A stretch of 64,000 nt of DNA from an uncultured Eubacteriales bacterium (GCA_900315675.1 OMZY01000004.1:1-64000); one strand, 5' to 3'; positions 41,329 through 49,700 are shown, counted from the stretch's first letter. The notes: generated by a model not told the origin, from the letters alone. Numbers and translations are program-made.

Positions 41329-42375
41329 TTACTTGTTTTCCGGCCAGGGCTGATCAAAGGGAACCCATATTCTGTGCTTAAAGCACCGGCGGAAGCGGTA
41401 ATAGCGGTCATGTTCCCGCCATTTGTGGGAGATGGCGGAGCCTTTGACAGTGAAATCCGCAGTGCAGTCAGGATGCAGTTCCTTAAAACGCTTCTGTTCA
41501 GATTCGGGCAGTTTCTTCAGCGCGTTGGCCCAGAAACGGTCCAGGGAGGTGACCTCATCCAGCGGGGACAGGTCTGTTACCCAGGTGGAGGAAACATTCA
41601 GATCCAGCATCTCCCTGCAGTTGGCCAGGGGAGACAGATCTGAGACGTGGGTGTTGTGCACTTCCAGATACTTCAGGTGGGCCAGCTTGCCGACTTCCGT
41701 CAGATCATCCACATGATCGTTGTTGGAAATAATCAGAAGCTCCAGATCGGGGAAGAACCGGAGAAAGCTCAGGTCTGTGAAAGCATTATGGCCAACATCC
41801 AGGGCTTTCAGACCGGGGACATATTTCAGCAGTTCCAGATCAGCGGACTTCAGGCGGGTGCCGTAATCGGTATGGTTCAGGGTGCTGTAGGCGGTGGCAT
41901 TGGTAGGACAGTAATGCTCTCCCCGCAGATGCACCAGCCATTCAAAATGAATTTCGGGGTGTTCCTCCATGAGGGGGATGAAGGTATCGTTGGAGGGAAG
42001 CTTGTTGGTGGAGTTGTCAACGGATTTCACATTCGGGCACAGGGCCAGAAGCAGGCGGAAGGATTTATCGCCCAGATCTTTTTCCGCTTTGGTCAGATCC
42101 AGTTTCTCGCTTTCATCTGAAAAGGAGATACCGTTCCATTTGCAGGTGAAATGAAACACTGCGCCGTCCGGCAGGGCGGCCTTCAGTTCCGTAAGCTGCT
42201 TCGGATTCCAGCCGATATTGCTGGCAACGGCTTCCATCGGCTGGTTTTTTTTGACATATTTCAGCGCCTTGGCGTAGTTGGTGGGAAGATCATCCGCGGA
42301 AGCGGTGAGGACAAATGACAGAAGCAGGCACAGGAGTCCGCAGAAAAGCAGGGTGCGGAAAGGCTTTTTCATCAT
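41329..42375 (-). CDS. Secreted leucine-rich-repeat protein
   Basis: A 348-residue exported protein. Residues 1-27 form a signal peptide (FRTLLFCGLLCLLLSFVLTASA). From about residue 185, degenerate LRR units occur: LKYVPGLKALDVGHNAFTDL, FFPDLELLIISNN, LAHLKYLEVHNTHVSDLSPL and CREMLDLNVSSTWVTDLSPL. There is no cell-wall anchor. The role is probably protein or ligand binding at the surface; the partner is unknown. AAGGAGG precedes two adjacent ATGs. Confidence 0.85.
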   Translation of the reverse strand: MMKKPFRTLLFCGLLCLLLSFVLTASADDLPTNYAKALKYVKKNQPMEAVASNIGWNPKQLTELKAALPDGAVFHFTCKWNGISFSDESEKLDLTKAEKDLGDKSFRLLLALCPNVKSVDNSTNKLPSNDTFIPLMEEHPEIHFEWLVHLRGEHYCPTNATAYSTLNHTDYGTRLKSADLELLKYVPGLKALDVGHNAFTDLSFLRFFPDLELLIISNNDHVDDLTEVGKLAHLKYLEVHNTHVSDLSPLANCREMLDLNVSSTWVTDLSPLDEVTSLDRFWANALKKLPESEQKRFKELHPDCTADFTVKGSAISHKWREHDRYYRFRRCFKHRIWVPFDQPWPENK

Positions 42376-42516
42376 GAAACCTCCTTGTGAAACATGAAAG
42401 TATTATCGTAAAAGTTACTGCCTGTGTCAAGCTGTCCGGGCGCTAAAGAAGCTTGCGCGGAAAGCCTTCCTATGATATAAATAATCCTGATGAAAACCCG
42501 GGAGGAATGATCTGAA

Positions 42517-43452
42517 ATGCGAGCAGGAAAGCTTGTTATTCTGGTGCTGACGGCCATTATGCTGGTCCTCTGCACGCTTGGTTCCGCTGCGGCGGACATT
42601 AAACCGATTCCGCTGGATATGCTTGAGCACGGAACCGCACCGAAGGATGAGTGCTGGGTGGTGCCGGGCAAGGAATATGAAGACGAATCCATCCATGTGG
42701 TCCTGGAGGAGAGAAGGAACTATAAATCCAAGTCCAGCGACGGCAACATCACCATCCGCTGGGCGGTGATTGAGATCAAGGATCCCTCCCAGCTGCGCAC
42801 GGCGCTGAGCTATGACAGCTTTGAGAACAAGGACCTGGCGACAGCCCCGGAAATGGTCGCGTACCTGAATCCGGTTGTTTCCTTTAATGACGACTATGTC
42901 AAAATGAACAACTATAAGGGCTACGTGATGCGGCAGGGCGTGCTCTACAGCGATAACCTGGACGAGTGGAGCGATGAGCTGAAGCAGGATGTGCTGATCA
43001 TTGACGACCAGGGTGATTTCTCCGTGGTGCAGAAGGCCACATCCGCGGACGTACAGGCCCGGATTGCTGAAATGGAAGGAGAAGGACGCCAGGCGGTCAA
43101 TACCTTTACTTTCGGCCCCACGCTGGTGCTGAACGGCGAGGCGCAGGAGATCAAGGGCAAGGACAGCACCCACACGGTGATTACCGCGACGGCCCGGACA
43201 GCCTTCTGCCAGCTGGACACGCTGAAATACGCGGTGTTTGCGGCCGACTGCCCCCAGACCGGATACGGCATCAACTGCCAGGAACTGGCCAACTTCATCG
43301 TGAAGACCTTCCCGGAGTGCAAGGTGGCCTATAATCTGGACGGCGGCGGATCTTCCCGGCTGTTCATGGGACAGAAGAAGGTCAACAAGGCAATGGGACG
43401 GCGTGAAATCTACGGAATGATCTATTTCGCGTCCGCTGTATCGGAGGATTAA
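42517..43452 (+). CDS. Exported phosphodiester glycosidase (NAGPA) domain protein
   Basis: A 311-residue secreted protein with a signal peptide (1-26, ending GSAAA). The NAGPA domain (PF09992) is recognised from WAVIEIKDPSQLRTALSY, MNNYKGYVMRQGVLY and the C-terminal AYNLDGGGSSRLFM followed by an Arg and a final YF pair. The family cleaves GlcNAc phosphodiesters; in Gram-positives it is linked to cell-wall polymer processing. It ends two bases before the Lgt-like gene, so the two form an operon. Confidence 0.85.
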   Translation: MRAGKLVILVLTAIMLVLCTLGSAAADIKPIPLDMLEHGTAPKDECWVVPGKEYEDESIHVVLEERRNYKSKSSDGNITIRWAVIEIKDPSQLRTALSYDSFENKDLATAPEMVAYLNPVVSFNDDYVKMNNYKGYVMRQGVLYSDNLDEWSDELKQDVLIIDDQGDFSVVQKATSADVQARIAEMEGEGRQAVNTFTFGPTLVLNGEAQEIKGKDSTHTVITATARTAFCQLDTLKYAVFAADCPQTGYGINCQELANFIVKTFPECKVAYNLDGGGSSRLFMGQKKVNKAMGRREIYGMIYFASAVSED

Positions 43453-43454
43453 AT

Positions 43455-44432
43455 ATGACAGGCTTTGCGCTTGTGATGGCCGGAGCAGCCATAGCGGCAC
43501 TGCTGCTGATGCTCCTGATGAAAAAGAAGACGGGAATCAAGACACAGTCAGCGTTCATTTTCGGAGCGCTGGCTGTTCCGCTTTGTATTCTGATCGGCCG
43601 GGCAGGATTCTGGATCTGCAATATCGAGTGGCAGAAAAAGATCGGGGCCTCCTTCCTGGATTTCCTGGGAAGCGGATACAGCTATATGCTGTACGGTGCC
43701 GTAATCGGCGGATTTATCGCGGCTTTCCTGACCGCGAAAATCAGCGGGGATTCCTTCGGAAAGATTATAGACGCGGCCGCCGCGCCGGCAGCCCTGCTGA
43801 TTGCTGCCGGACGATTTGCCGAATACCTGGTTGAAAAGGGTGCAGGCTTCGGCGTCGGCGTGGTGGACTGGTTCGATCCCTATGAGGAATGGAGCATGAT
43901 CGCCTGGGAGGAGCCGGACGCGATCTGCCGTTTTCCCTTTGCGGTGCAGAACTATTACGGTACCTGGAAGTTTGCCATTAACCTGTGGGAAGGCCTGGCG
44001 GCCATCATCTTCCTGATTGTGCTGCTGCGGATGAGGAAACGGAAATCCGGCGGTGTCGCGTCGCTGCTCCTGCTGATGTATGCTTCCTGCCAGATCACCT
44101 TTGAATCCATGCGGCGGGACGATGTAATCATCTGGGGCTTTGTAAAAGCCAACCAGCTGATCAGCGCCCTGCTGGTGCTGGGACTCCTGATCTTCTGCTG
44201 GCTGAAGCAGCCGAGGACAGAACGGAAGGTTCCCGAACTGTGTATCCGAACGGTGCTGCTGCTGGTGTTCGCCGGGATCATCATGCTGATGGAGTTCGCC
44301 CTGGATCAGAAGGTTGGATTCCTGCTGTGGATGCGGGCAGACCTGACCTATATGGTGATGGTGCTGTGCTGCGTCGGAATGCTGCTGACGGTCCTGCCGC
44401 AATGGCGCAAAGTTTTTCCGAAGGAAGCCTGA
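43455..44432 (+). CDS. Lgt-like integral membrane protein
   Basis: A 325-residue polytopic protein resembling prolipoprotein diacylglyceryl transferase in topology, with about seven or eight helices and matching blocks: LYGAVIGGFIAAF, AAPAALLIAAGRFAEYL (Lgt has GR.GN) and FESMRRDDVIIWGFVKANQ. Key Lgt residues are changed: the HGG motif reads LYG, and the Asn after GR is absent. It may act on a different lipid/glycan substrate. It is tightly linked to the NAGPA gene, and a terminator follows. Confidence 0.7.
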   Translation: MTGFALVMAGAAIAALLLMLLMKKKTGIKTQSAFIFGALAVPLCILIGRAGFWICNIEWQKKIGASFLDFLGSGYSYMLYGAVIGGFIAAFLTAKISGDSFGKIIDAAAAPAALLIAAGRFAEYLVEKGAGFGVGVVDWFDPYEEWSMIAWEEPDAICRFPFAVQNYYGTWKFAINLWEGLAAIIFLIVLLRMRKRKSGGVASLLLLMYASCQITFESMRRDDVIIWGFVKANQLISALLVLGLLIFCWLKQPRTERKVPELCIRTVLLLVFAGIIMLMEFALDQKVGFLLWMRADLTYMVMVLCCVGMLLTVLPQWRKVFPKEA

Positions 44433-44448
44433 TATCATACGTTCCTGT

Positions 44449-44478
44449 AACCGGAACCCTCAACGGGGTTCCGGTTTT
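44449..44478 (+). terminator. Intrinsic terminator
   Basis: AACCGGAACCC pairs with GGGTTCCGGTT, then TTGTT. Its end overlaps the -35 of the next promoter. Confidence 0.85.
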
Positions 44479-44505
44479 GTTATGGGCGAAAGCATATGAT
44501 ATAAT
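44477..44505 (+). promoter_or_regulatory. Promoter of the XRE regulator
   Basis: TTGTTA (44477-44482), a 17-base spacer and TATAAT (44500-44505). Confidence 0.8.
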
Positions 44506-44520
44506 CCAACTGCAAGTTGG
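44506..44520. promoter_or_regulatory. Operator-like palindrome
   Basis: CCAACT-GCA-AGTTGG directly follows the -10 and covers the start point, a natural site for self-repression by the XRE protein. Confidence 0.6.
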
Positions 44521-44620
44521 AGAAATTAACAAGAATCAACCAACACGTCATTGAAATAAAAGGATATACAGACTATATTGTATTTGCCGGCAGACACAAA
44601 ACATAATGGAGGAACAAATC

Positions 44621-45379
44621 ATGAACGATATCAGAATCTGTGAACAGATCAGTTTTCTGAGGAGACAGAAGGGTATTACCCAGGAAACGCTTGCCAGGCA
44701 TTTCGGCGTGACGAACCAGACCGTTTCCAAATGGGAATCAGGACAATGTTATCCGGATATCCAGCTAGTTACGCAGATTGCGGATTATTTCGGGATTTCG
44801 GTTGATGAGCTTATGGGGCATACGCCGGCCGCAAGCCTGGAAGCATTATGCCTGACACTGAAAAAGTATTTCACTGACCTGCCGGAGGCAAAATGCTTTG
44901 ACGAAGCTTACCGGCTGGCGGCACAGCTGCACGAGATTGTCATCTCCGCCGGATATAAAAGGCAGATCTGCTGGAAGGAAAAGGATTACGCAAAGGGATG
45001 CTCGGGAACATGGGGCCTGTCCGCGTGGAGCGATACAGAAGGCCAGGCTGTCAGGGAAGGAAACGTGATCCTGTTTGCTGACAACAGGGCATGGAACAAA
45101 AAGAAAAAGACAGAGATCCGGAAAAACGCATGCATGCTGGAACTGTTTGGTGATGAAAAAGTATTGAAGGTCCTGTTTGCCCTGCAGGAACTGACTACCG
45201 GAGAGCCTGACCGGTATGCTTCGGCGGAGGAAATCGCAAAAGCGGTGAGGATGGAAACGGCTGATACGGAGAAGATCCTTTCTGAACTGCCGGTATCCGT
45301 ACAGGAAGGGCAGGAAGAAAGGTACCGGATTGAAGAATCTGCCGCCTGGATTCCGGCCATTCTGGCTATGATTCACTAA
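44621..45379 (+). CDS. XRE-family transcriptional regulator
   Basis: A 252-residue DNA-binding protein. The N-terminal HTH (residues about 8-60) has RRQKGITQETLARHFGVTNQ and VSKWESGQCYPDIQ, typical of Clostridia. The C-terminal 180 residues are mixed alpha/beta with no recognised domain and probably sense a ligand; the last part (SAEEIAKAVRMETADTEKIL) looks like a winged-helix. The start at 44621 is preferred because GGAGG lies eight bases upstream; an ATG five codons earlier carries no site. Confidence 0.85.
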   Translation: MNDIRICEQISFLRRQKGITQETLARHFGVTNQTVSKWESGQCYPDIQLVTQIADYFGISVDELMGHTPAASLEALCLTLKKYFTDLPEAKCFDEAYRLAAQLHEIVISAGYKRQICWKEKDYAKGCSGTWGLSAWSDTEGQAVREGNVILFADNRAWNKKKKTEIRKNACMLELFGDEKVLKVLFALQELTTGEPDRYASAEEIAKAVRMETADTEKILSELPVSVQEGQEERYRIEESAAWIPAILAMIH

Positions 45380-45417
45380 CGACGCAAAGAGAATCGACAG
45401 GAGAGAGGAAAAAGTCC

Positions 45418-45446
45418 TTGCATTTATCATCGGCCTATGCTATAAT
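45418..45446 (+). promoter_or_regulatory. Promoter of tRNA-Val
   Basis: TTGCAT (45418-45423), a 17-base spacer and TATAAT (45441-45446), about 18 bases before the mature 5' end. Confidence 0.8.
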
Positions 45447-45464
45447 CCCTTTCGCTGACCGTTT

Positions 45465-45541
45465 GGGATTATAGCTCAGTTGGTTAGAGCACCACGTTGA
45501 CATCGTGGGGGTCATAGGTTCGAGTCCTACTAATCCCACCA
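45465..45541 (+). tRNA. tRNA-Val (anticodon GAC)
   Basis: A 77-nt cloverleaf with acceptor GGGATTA/TAATCCC, D-loop AGTTGGTT, anticodon stem CCACG/CGTGG with loop TTGACAT, T-loop GTTCGAGTC and an encoded CCA. The anticodon GAC reads Val codons GUC/GUU. Confidence 0.97.
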
Positions 45542-45543
45542 AG

Positions 45544-45574
45544 AAAAAACAGATCCTTCATGGATCTGTTTTTT
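45544..45574 (+). terminator. Terminator of tRNA-Val
   Basis: AAAAAACAGATCC pairs with GGATCTGTTTTTT. Confidence 0.9.
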
Positions 45575-45582
45575 CTTGGTTT

Positions 45583-45740
45583 TGGGATAGTCGGCTCGAA
45601 CCTATGACACCCACCGTGGGGGGAAAGCCGCCGAGGACCGCCAGTGGCGGAAATTTCGTCGGCGGCTTTCTCATGCGAAACAAGCGATCTCCACAGTGTG
45701 GAGTCGCGCCGATTGAGCATGCGGAACATAGGTTCGATTG
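45583..45740. repeat. Inverted tRNA-arm copies around a nested hairpin
   Basis: TCGAACCTATG (near 45597) is the complement of the tRNA-Val T-arm, and CATAGGTTCGA (near 45727) repeats it in direct orientation. The left part extends to an imperfect reverse copy of the tRNA 3' half. Between them AAAGCCGCCGA/TCGGCGGCTTT encloses CCGCCAGTGGCGG. No gene lies in the 45542-45847 gap. Confidence 0.7.
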
Positions 45741-45847
45741 AAACACAATTCTCATCAAAGTTTTTGAAATATACTGAATGCAAAAGAACAAATTACCCGT
45801 TATAATAACAGAACAGCCGATATACCAAACAAACGGGGGATCACTAA

Positions 45848-47386
45848 ATGAAAAAGTACTTCCTTTTTACTGCAGCAGTTATCCTTGTTTGTATTGCCTT
45901 TTGCTTTGGAACATGGGCAGAGGCGGCGTCTTTGTATCCTGCCGAAGATGAAGAATATTTATGGGGATATATTAACGACAAAGGTGAATGGGTGATTGAA
46001 CCGCAGTATGAAGATGCAGATGATTTTTGCGGTGAATATGCCATTGTGTTAAAGCTGGCACAGGAAGAGTCAGAAGAGAAAACATACGAAATCATCAATA
46101 CCAAAGGGGAAACGATCGTGAGGAATATTCGCGGTATTGATGATTATGCGGAAGGAAATCCGTATATCGGGGACCGCTGCTACTGGGTGTACGGTTATGA
46201 AAAAACCGGGGACAGAGATGACGAGTTTATCGCCAAAGGATGTTTTGACTGGCAGACCGGGAAAAGAACGGAACTGGATCCGGAAACAGATTATGAGTTT
46301 GAACATGACGTTTCTGTCAACGGAAACATTGTATCGGTTATATCGCCCGAGGGAGCATACGGTTTTTATGACCTGCAAACAGAACGGCTTGTTATTGAAC
46401 CGCAGTTTGACCTTTCATACATATGGGACATTTATTTATCCTGGAATGATTGTACTGTGATCCAGGAATACGGAGAGGGTTCCGAGTATGATCCATACTA
46501 TTATATTACAGCAGAAGGTACAGTTGTGCCTTTACCTGAAACACTTATCCTCCCCGACAGCGAGGGCGGATTAATACACGCAGAAATATATGTTGCGGGC
46601 AGCCGGAGCATTGTGTGTATAACGAAGGATGACCGTTATATTCTCCTGGATTATGAGGGACATCCGGTAACCGGTGTTTTGCAGGATTATCTGGATTGCC
46701 GTAACGGAAATATCATGATTTCAAAAGACGGTGAATTATACCAGTGTATCAAACCGGACGGCAGCGTATTGTTTGAAGGGAAATACCGGAGGATTGAGGA
46801 TGTCTGGACCGAAGGATATCTTGCAGTACAGACAACAGACGGACAGAACATGATTATCCGTGAAGACGGAACCTGCGCTGCGGAACTTCCGGTTCCCTGC
46901 AGTGCAGGTTGTACGGGAGAGATAATAACTGCCTACATCGAATGGGATGACGAGATAGGGCCAAGATGGTTTCTTTTTGACAGAAAAAATGAAACTGTCA
47001 AAGAAATCAATGTCAGAGGCTGGATTGAATCCATCACCGAAAACGGGACAGTACTTTACAAGTCAGATGAAACAGAACTGTATGGCTTTATGGACGCTGA
47101 CGGTAACTGCCTGCAGGAGGCTATATATGAGGTAGATGAGGACTACCATGAAGGATTTATGGACTTCAGCGATTATGCTTACGGTATGATCTGCGTGATC
47201 AAGGATGGAAAGGCCGGATACATCAATGAAAAAGGAGAAACGGTGATTCCATGCCAATATGAAGACGCTCAGCAGTTTAAAGGCGAACTGGCGCTGGTCG
47301 AGACGGAAGGGCATGATGATCAATATATCAATCATAAAGGAGAAGTGGTGTTTGTTTTCGGCCAGGAAAGTGATGAGGAAGTATAA
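45848..47386 (+). CDS. Secreted WG-repeat protein
   Basis: A 512-residue exported protein with a signal peptide (1-26, ending WAEA). It has KWG/WG repeats of about 40-50 residues: LWGYINDKGEWVIEPQYEDA, YGFYDLQTERLVIEPQF, YGFMDADGNCLQEAIYEVDE and AGYINEKGETVIPCQYEDAQ. Such repeats form beta structures and often bind ligands or the cell surface. It is strongly acidic, lacks an anchor motif and stands alone, with TATAAT near 45801 and a terminator after it. Confidence 0.88.
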   Translation: MKKYFLFTAAVILVCIAFCFGTWAEAASLYPAEDEEYLWGYINDKGEWVIEPQYEDADDFCGEYAIVLKLAQEESEEKTYEIINTKGETIVRNIRGIDDYAEGNPYIGDRCYWVYGYEKTGDRDDEFIAKGCFDWQTGKRTELDPETDYEFEHDVSVNGNIVSVISPEGAYGFYDLQTERLVIEPQFDLSYIWDIYLSWNDCTVIQEYGEGSEYDPYYYITAEGTVVPLPETLILPDSEGGLIHAEIYVAGSRSIVCITKDDRYILLDYEGHPVTGVLQDYLDCRNGNIMISKDGELYQCIKPDGSVLFEGKYRRIEDVWTEGYLAVQTTDGQNMIIREDGTCAAELPVPCSAGCTGEIITAYIEWDDEIGPRWFLFDRKNETVKEINVRGWIESITENGTVLYKSDETELYGFMDADGNCLQEAIYEVDEDYHEGFMDFSDYAYGMICVIKDGKAGYINEKGETVIPCQYEDAQQFKGELALVETEGHDDQYINHKGEVVFVFGQESDEEV

Positions 47387-47442
47387 CGATTCCTTTTGAA
47401 CGAATTTGATTCCGGACGTTTTCAATCAAACACGAAATAAAA

Positions 47443-47477
47443 AGCTTCCATTGACTAAACGATGGAAGCTATCTTTA
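47443..47477 (+). terminator. Intrinsic terminator
   Basis: AGCTTCCAT pairs with ATGGAAGCT, followed by ATCTTTAT. Confidence 0.75.
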
Positions 47478-47480
47478 TAA

Positions 47481-47497
47481 CCTATTGACTTGATAGG
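47481..47497. promoter_or_regulatory. CCTAT...ATAGG operator-like site 1
   Basis: CCTATTGACTTGATAGG matches the site at 48669-48685 at 13 of 17 positions, both after ATAA. It contains a TTGAC -35-like core upstream of the 72-aa gene. Confidence 0.6.
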
Positions 47498-47538
47498 CAT
47501 AATAATGATAATAATGAACTACAGGATAAAAGAAAACA

Positions 47539-47572
47539 GCCATACCGGCGGAGAATGAAACGCCGGCATGGC
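47539..47572 (+). promoter_or_regulatory. Leader hairpin before the 72-aa gene
   Basis: GCCAT(A)CCGGCG pairs with CGCCGG(C)ATGGC, ending shortly before the ribosome site. It could stabilise the mRNA or regulate translation. Confidence 0.6.
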
Positions 47573-47589
47573 AGGGAAGGCGGTGTAAT

Positions 47590-47808
47590 ATGAAATCGCT
47601 TCTGATTAAGGACACAACGAAGGAAGAACGGGAACGCATTGTACATCAGGCCCTGTGGGGAAACTGCGGGATTGACTGCGAATTCTGCTCCGGATGCGAT
47701 AATCGGGGCGGAGGACGCATTGAAGGAATATACCAGGACTATATAGACGGGAAAAAGGAAATCCGGGAAATCAACGCCGAATACCGGGCACCCTTTGTCA
47801 GAGGATAA
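47590..47808 (+). CDS. Small four-cysteine-cluster protein, 72 aa
   Basis: A short protein with NCGIDCEFCSGCDN (about residues 25-38), a CxxxCxxCxxC spacing that can hold a 4Fe-4S cluster or zinc. The rest is charged and helical (DTTKEERERIVHQALW before it, DYIDGKKEIREINAEYRA after it). The same palindromic operator occurs before this gene and before the amino acid ABC operon. The function is not known; a sensor or adaptor role in sulfur or metal balance is inference from the shared site. Confidence 0.75.
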   Translation: MKSLLIKDTTKEERERIVHQALWGNCGIDCEFCSGCDNRGGGRIEGIYQDYIDGKKEIREINAEYRAPFVRG

Positions 47809-47822
47809 AAGAAGAAAAACGA

Positions 47823-48542
47823 TTAACGGCCTGCATGTTCAGCGCAGGCTTTTACAAATGCGTTGAAAAGCGCCTGATGTTCGGGATAACGGTCGCTGAG
47901 GGATTCCGGATGCCACTGTACACCCAGAACAAAAGGATAACCGGGAAGTTCAATCCCTTCGGTCAGGCCGTCCGGTGCGACAGCGCTGACAATCAGGCCG
48001 TTTCCAGGTTCACTGACACCCTGATGATGCCTGCTGTTCACATCCAGCGACGAAACGTCCACGATGGAGGAAAGCAGGGTGCCGGGGTAAACATCAACCT
48101 TATGGACCGGGTCCCCAGGAACCTCATACCGGGGATGACGCAGGGCGGTGCCGAACTGCTCAGACAGATCCTGATACAGTTTTCCGCCAAGAACGCAAGA
48201 AAGAACCTGCATACCGCGGCAGATCGCGAAGACGGGCATCCGGCGGTTGAGTGCTTCCCGGCACAGGGGAAACTCCATAGAATCCCTGCAGGCGGAACAG
48301 TCTCCGCAGCAGGGCTTTTTTTGTTCGCCGTATTTAGCAGGATCCACATCCACGCCGCCGGTCAGCAGCAATCCATCCACCTGATCCAGCAGTACGGAAA
48401 TCTGTTCCCGATCAGCGGTGACAGGGAAAAGAACCGGCGTACCCCCCGCGCGCAGTACAGCTTCCACATAATCCTGATTGATCGTAATCTTGCGCGCCTC
48501 CACCCAGGAAGGAACGATTCCGATCAGCGTCATGAGCAACAA
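47823..48542 (-). CDS. Gamma-glutamyl-GABA hydrolase family (class I amidotransferase-like)
   Basis: A 239-residue PuuD-like hydrolase. It has LTGGVDVDPAKYGE, the nucleophile loop FAICRGMQVLSCVLGG (Cys about 107) and VQWHPES near the end, giving a Cys-His-Glu triad. It probably cleaves a gamma-glutamyl amide. It converges with the 72-aa gene and is divergent from the ABC operon, with which it may be metabolically linked. Confidence 0.9.
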   Translation of the reverse strand: MLLMTLIGIVPSWVEARKITINQDYVEAVLRAGGTPVLFPVTADREQISVLLDQVDGLLLTGGVDVDPAKYGEQKKPCCGDCSACRDSMEFPLCREALNRRMPVFAICRGMQVLSCVLGGKLYQDLSEQFGTALRHPRYEVPGDPVHKVDVYPGTLLSSIVDVSSLDVNSRHHQGVSEPGNGLIVSAVAPDGLTEGIELPGYPFVLGVQWHPESLSDRYPEHQALFNAFVKACAEHAGR

Positions 48543-48658
48543 CCTCCTCCGGATAATCAGGGATTATTATAATCTGTTTCTGTCTCAAAACAAGAGAGAA
48601 ATAAAAGAGAAAAAGAAGATATAAACCGAGACTATAACCGGTTATGGATTTTAAAACA

Positions 48659-48687
48659 TTGACAATAACCTATCGACATAGTAGGAT
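48659..48687 (+). promoter_or_regulatory. Promoter of the amino acid ABC operon, overlapped by operator-like site 2
   Basis: TTGACA (48659-48664), a 17-base spacer and TAGGAT (48682-48687). The palindrome CCTATCGACATAGTAGG (48669-48685) fills the spacer and the start of the -10, so a bound protein would block RNA polymerase. Confidence 0.8.
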
Positions 48688-48717
48688 AATGGCATTCTCA
48701 TGAAGGAGGGTTTCAGA

Positions 48718-49638
48718 ATGAAACATCTTATCCGTACAGTCTCTGTTTTAACCGCAATACTCTTAGCACTCAGCGCTTTCATGACAGCCTGTGCGGAAGA
48801 ACCGCAGGCAGTGGCCATTGATAAAGAAGCATTTGATACGCTGATCGCTTCCGGTCCTGTGGCTGACGATGACGCGATCGCGGCGAGCACCTGGGCAACC
48901 AGGGTAAAGGAAGCCGGAATTCTCCGCGTCGGCGGAACCCGTACATCCTTCCTCTTCAGCCAGCTGGATGAGACCGACAACGGCATCCGCGGCTTTGACG
49001 CCGGCCTGTATCAGCTGCTTGCCCGGTACATTCTCGGCGATGAGAGCAAATTTGAACTGACCCAGGTGACTTCCAGCACCCGTGAATCCGTGCTGACGGA
49101 AGATCAGGTTGACGCTGTATTTGCTACCTATTCCATTACGCCTTCCCGGCAGGAAGTCATCTCTTTCGGCGGCCCCTACTACACCTCCCGCCAGGCGATC
49201 CTGATCAAGGCCGGGAATGATGAAATCACCGGACTGGAGGCGCTTGCCGATAAGATCGTGGCAACTCAGGCAGGTTCCACCGGCCCCGCGATCCTGGCGG
49301 AATACGCTCCGGAAGCGGAAGCCCAGGAGTTTGAAGACGATATCCAGGCCCGGACCGCTGTTGAGCAGGGACGCGCTGACGCCTATGTGACGGACTATAC
49401 CCTGATCCTGAACTCCCTGGTAAAGAACCCCGGCGTATACGGCATTGCCGGTGATGTGTTCGGACCGGAAGACAACTACGGCATCGGCCTGCCCAAGGAT
49501 TCCGACGGTGTTGCCTTTGTAAACGGGTTCCTGAAGAAGATTGAGGAAGACGGCACATGGGCGAAGCTGTGGCAGATCAGCCTCGGAGACCGGACCGGTC
49601 TGGAAACGGCGCCTGAAGCGCCCGCCATTGCCGAATAA
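48718..49638 (+). CDS. Amino acid ABC substrate-binding lipoprotein
   Basis: A 306-residue solute-binding protein of the polar amino acid family (SBP_bac_3). The signal peptide has a lipobox ending FMTAC with Cys25 as the lipid anchor. The mature domain has LRVGGTRTSFLFSQLDET, GFDAGLYQLLARYIL, the VDAVFATYSITPSRQEV block and GIGLPKDSDGVAFVN. Cystine or another polar amino acid is likely; identity is not set by sequence. AAGGAGG lies before the ATG at 48718. Confidence 0.93.
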   Translation: MKHLIRTVSVLTAILLALSAFMTACAEEPQAVAIDKEAFDTLIASGPVADDDAIAASTWATRVKEAGILRVGGTRTSFLFSQLDETDNGIRGFDAGLYQLLARYILGDESKFELTQVTSSTRESVLTEDQVDAVFATYSITPSRQEVISFGGPYYTSRQAILIKAGNDEITGLEALADKIVATQAGSTGPAILAEYAPEAEAQEFEDDIQARTAVEQGRADAYVTDYTLILNSLVKNPGVYGIAGDVFGPEDNYGIGLPKDSDGVAFVNGFLKKIEEDGTWAKLWQISLGDRTGLETAPEAPAIAE

Positions 49639-49656
49639 GACAATGCAATAAACATT

Positions 49657-49688
49657 AACGGGTCCCGGGCAGCTGCCCGAGACCCGTT
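49657..49688 (+). promoter_or_regulatory. Intercistronic hairpin after the binding-protein gene
   Basis: AACGGGTC(C)CGGGCA pairs with TGCCCG(A)GACCCGTT. It probably sets the ratio of binding protein to permease, as in the operon at 9 kb. Confidence 0.7.
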
Positions 49689-49700
49689 TGGAGGTTTCTC

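Noticed and set aside
45583-45740. A second tRNA gene
   Set aside because: Only T-arm and partial 3'-half similarity, in inverted orientation; no cloverleaf can be formed.
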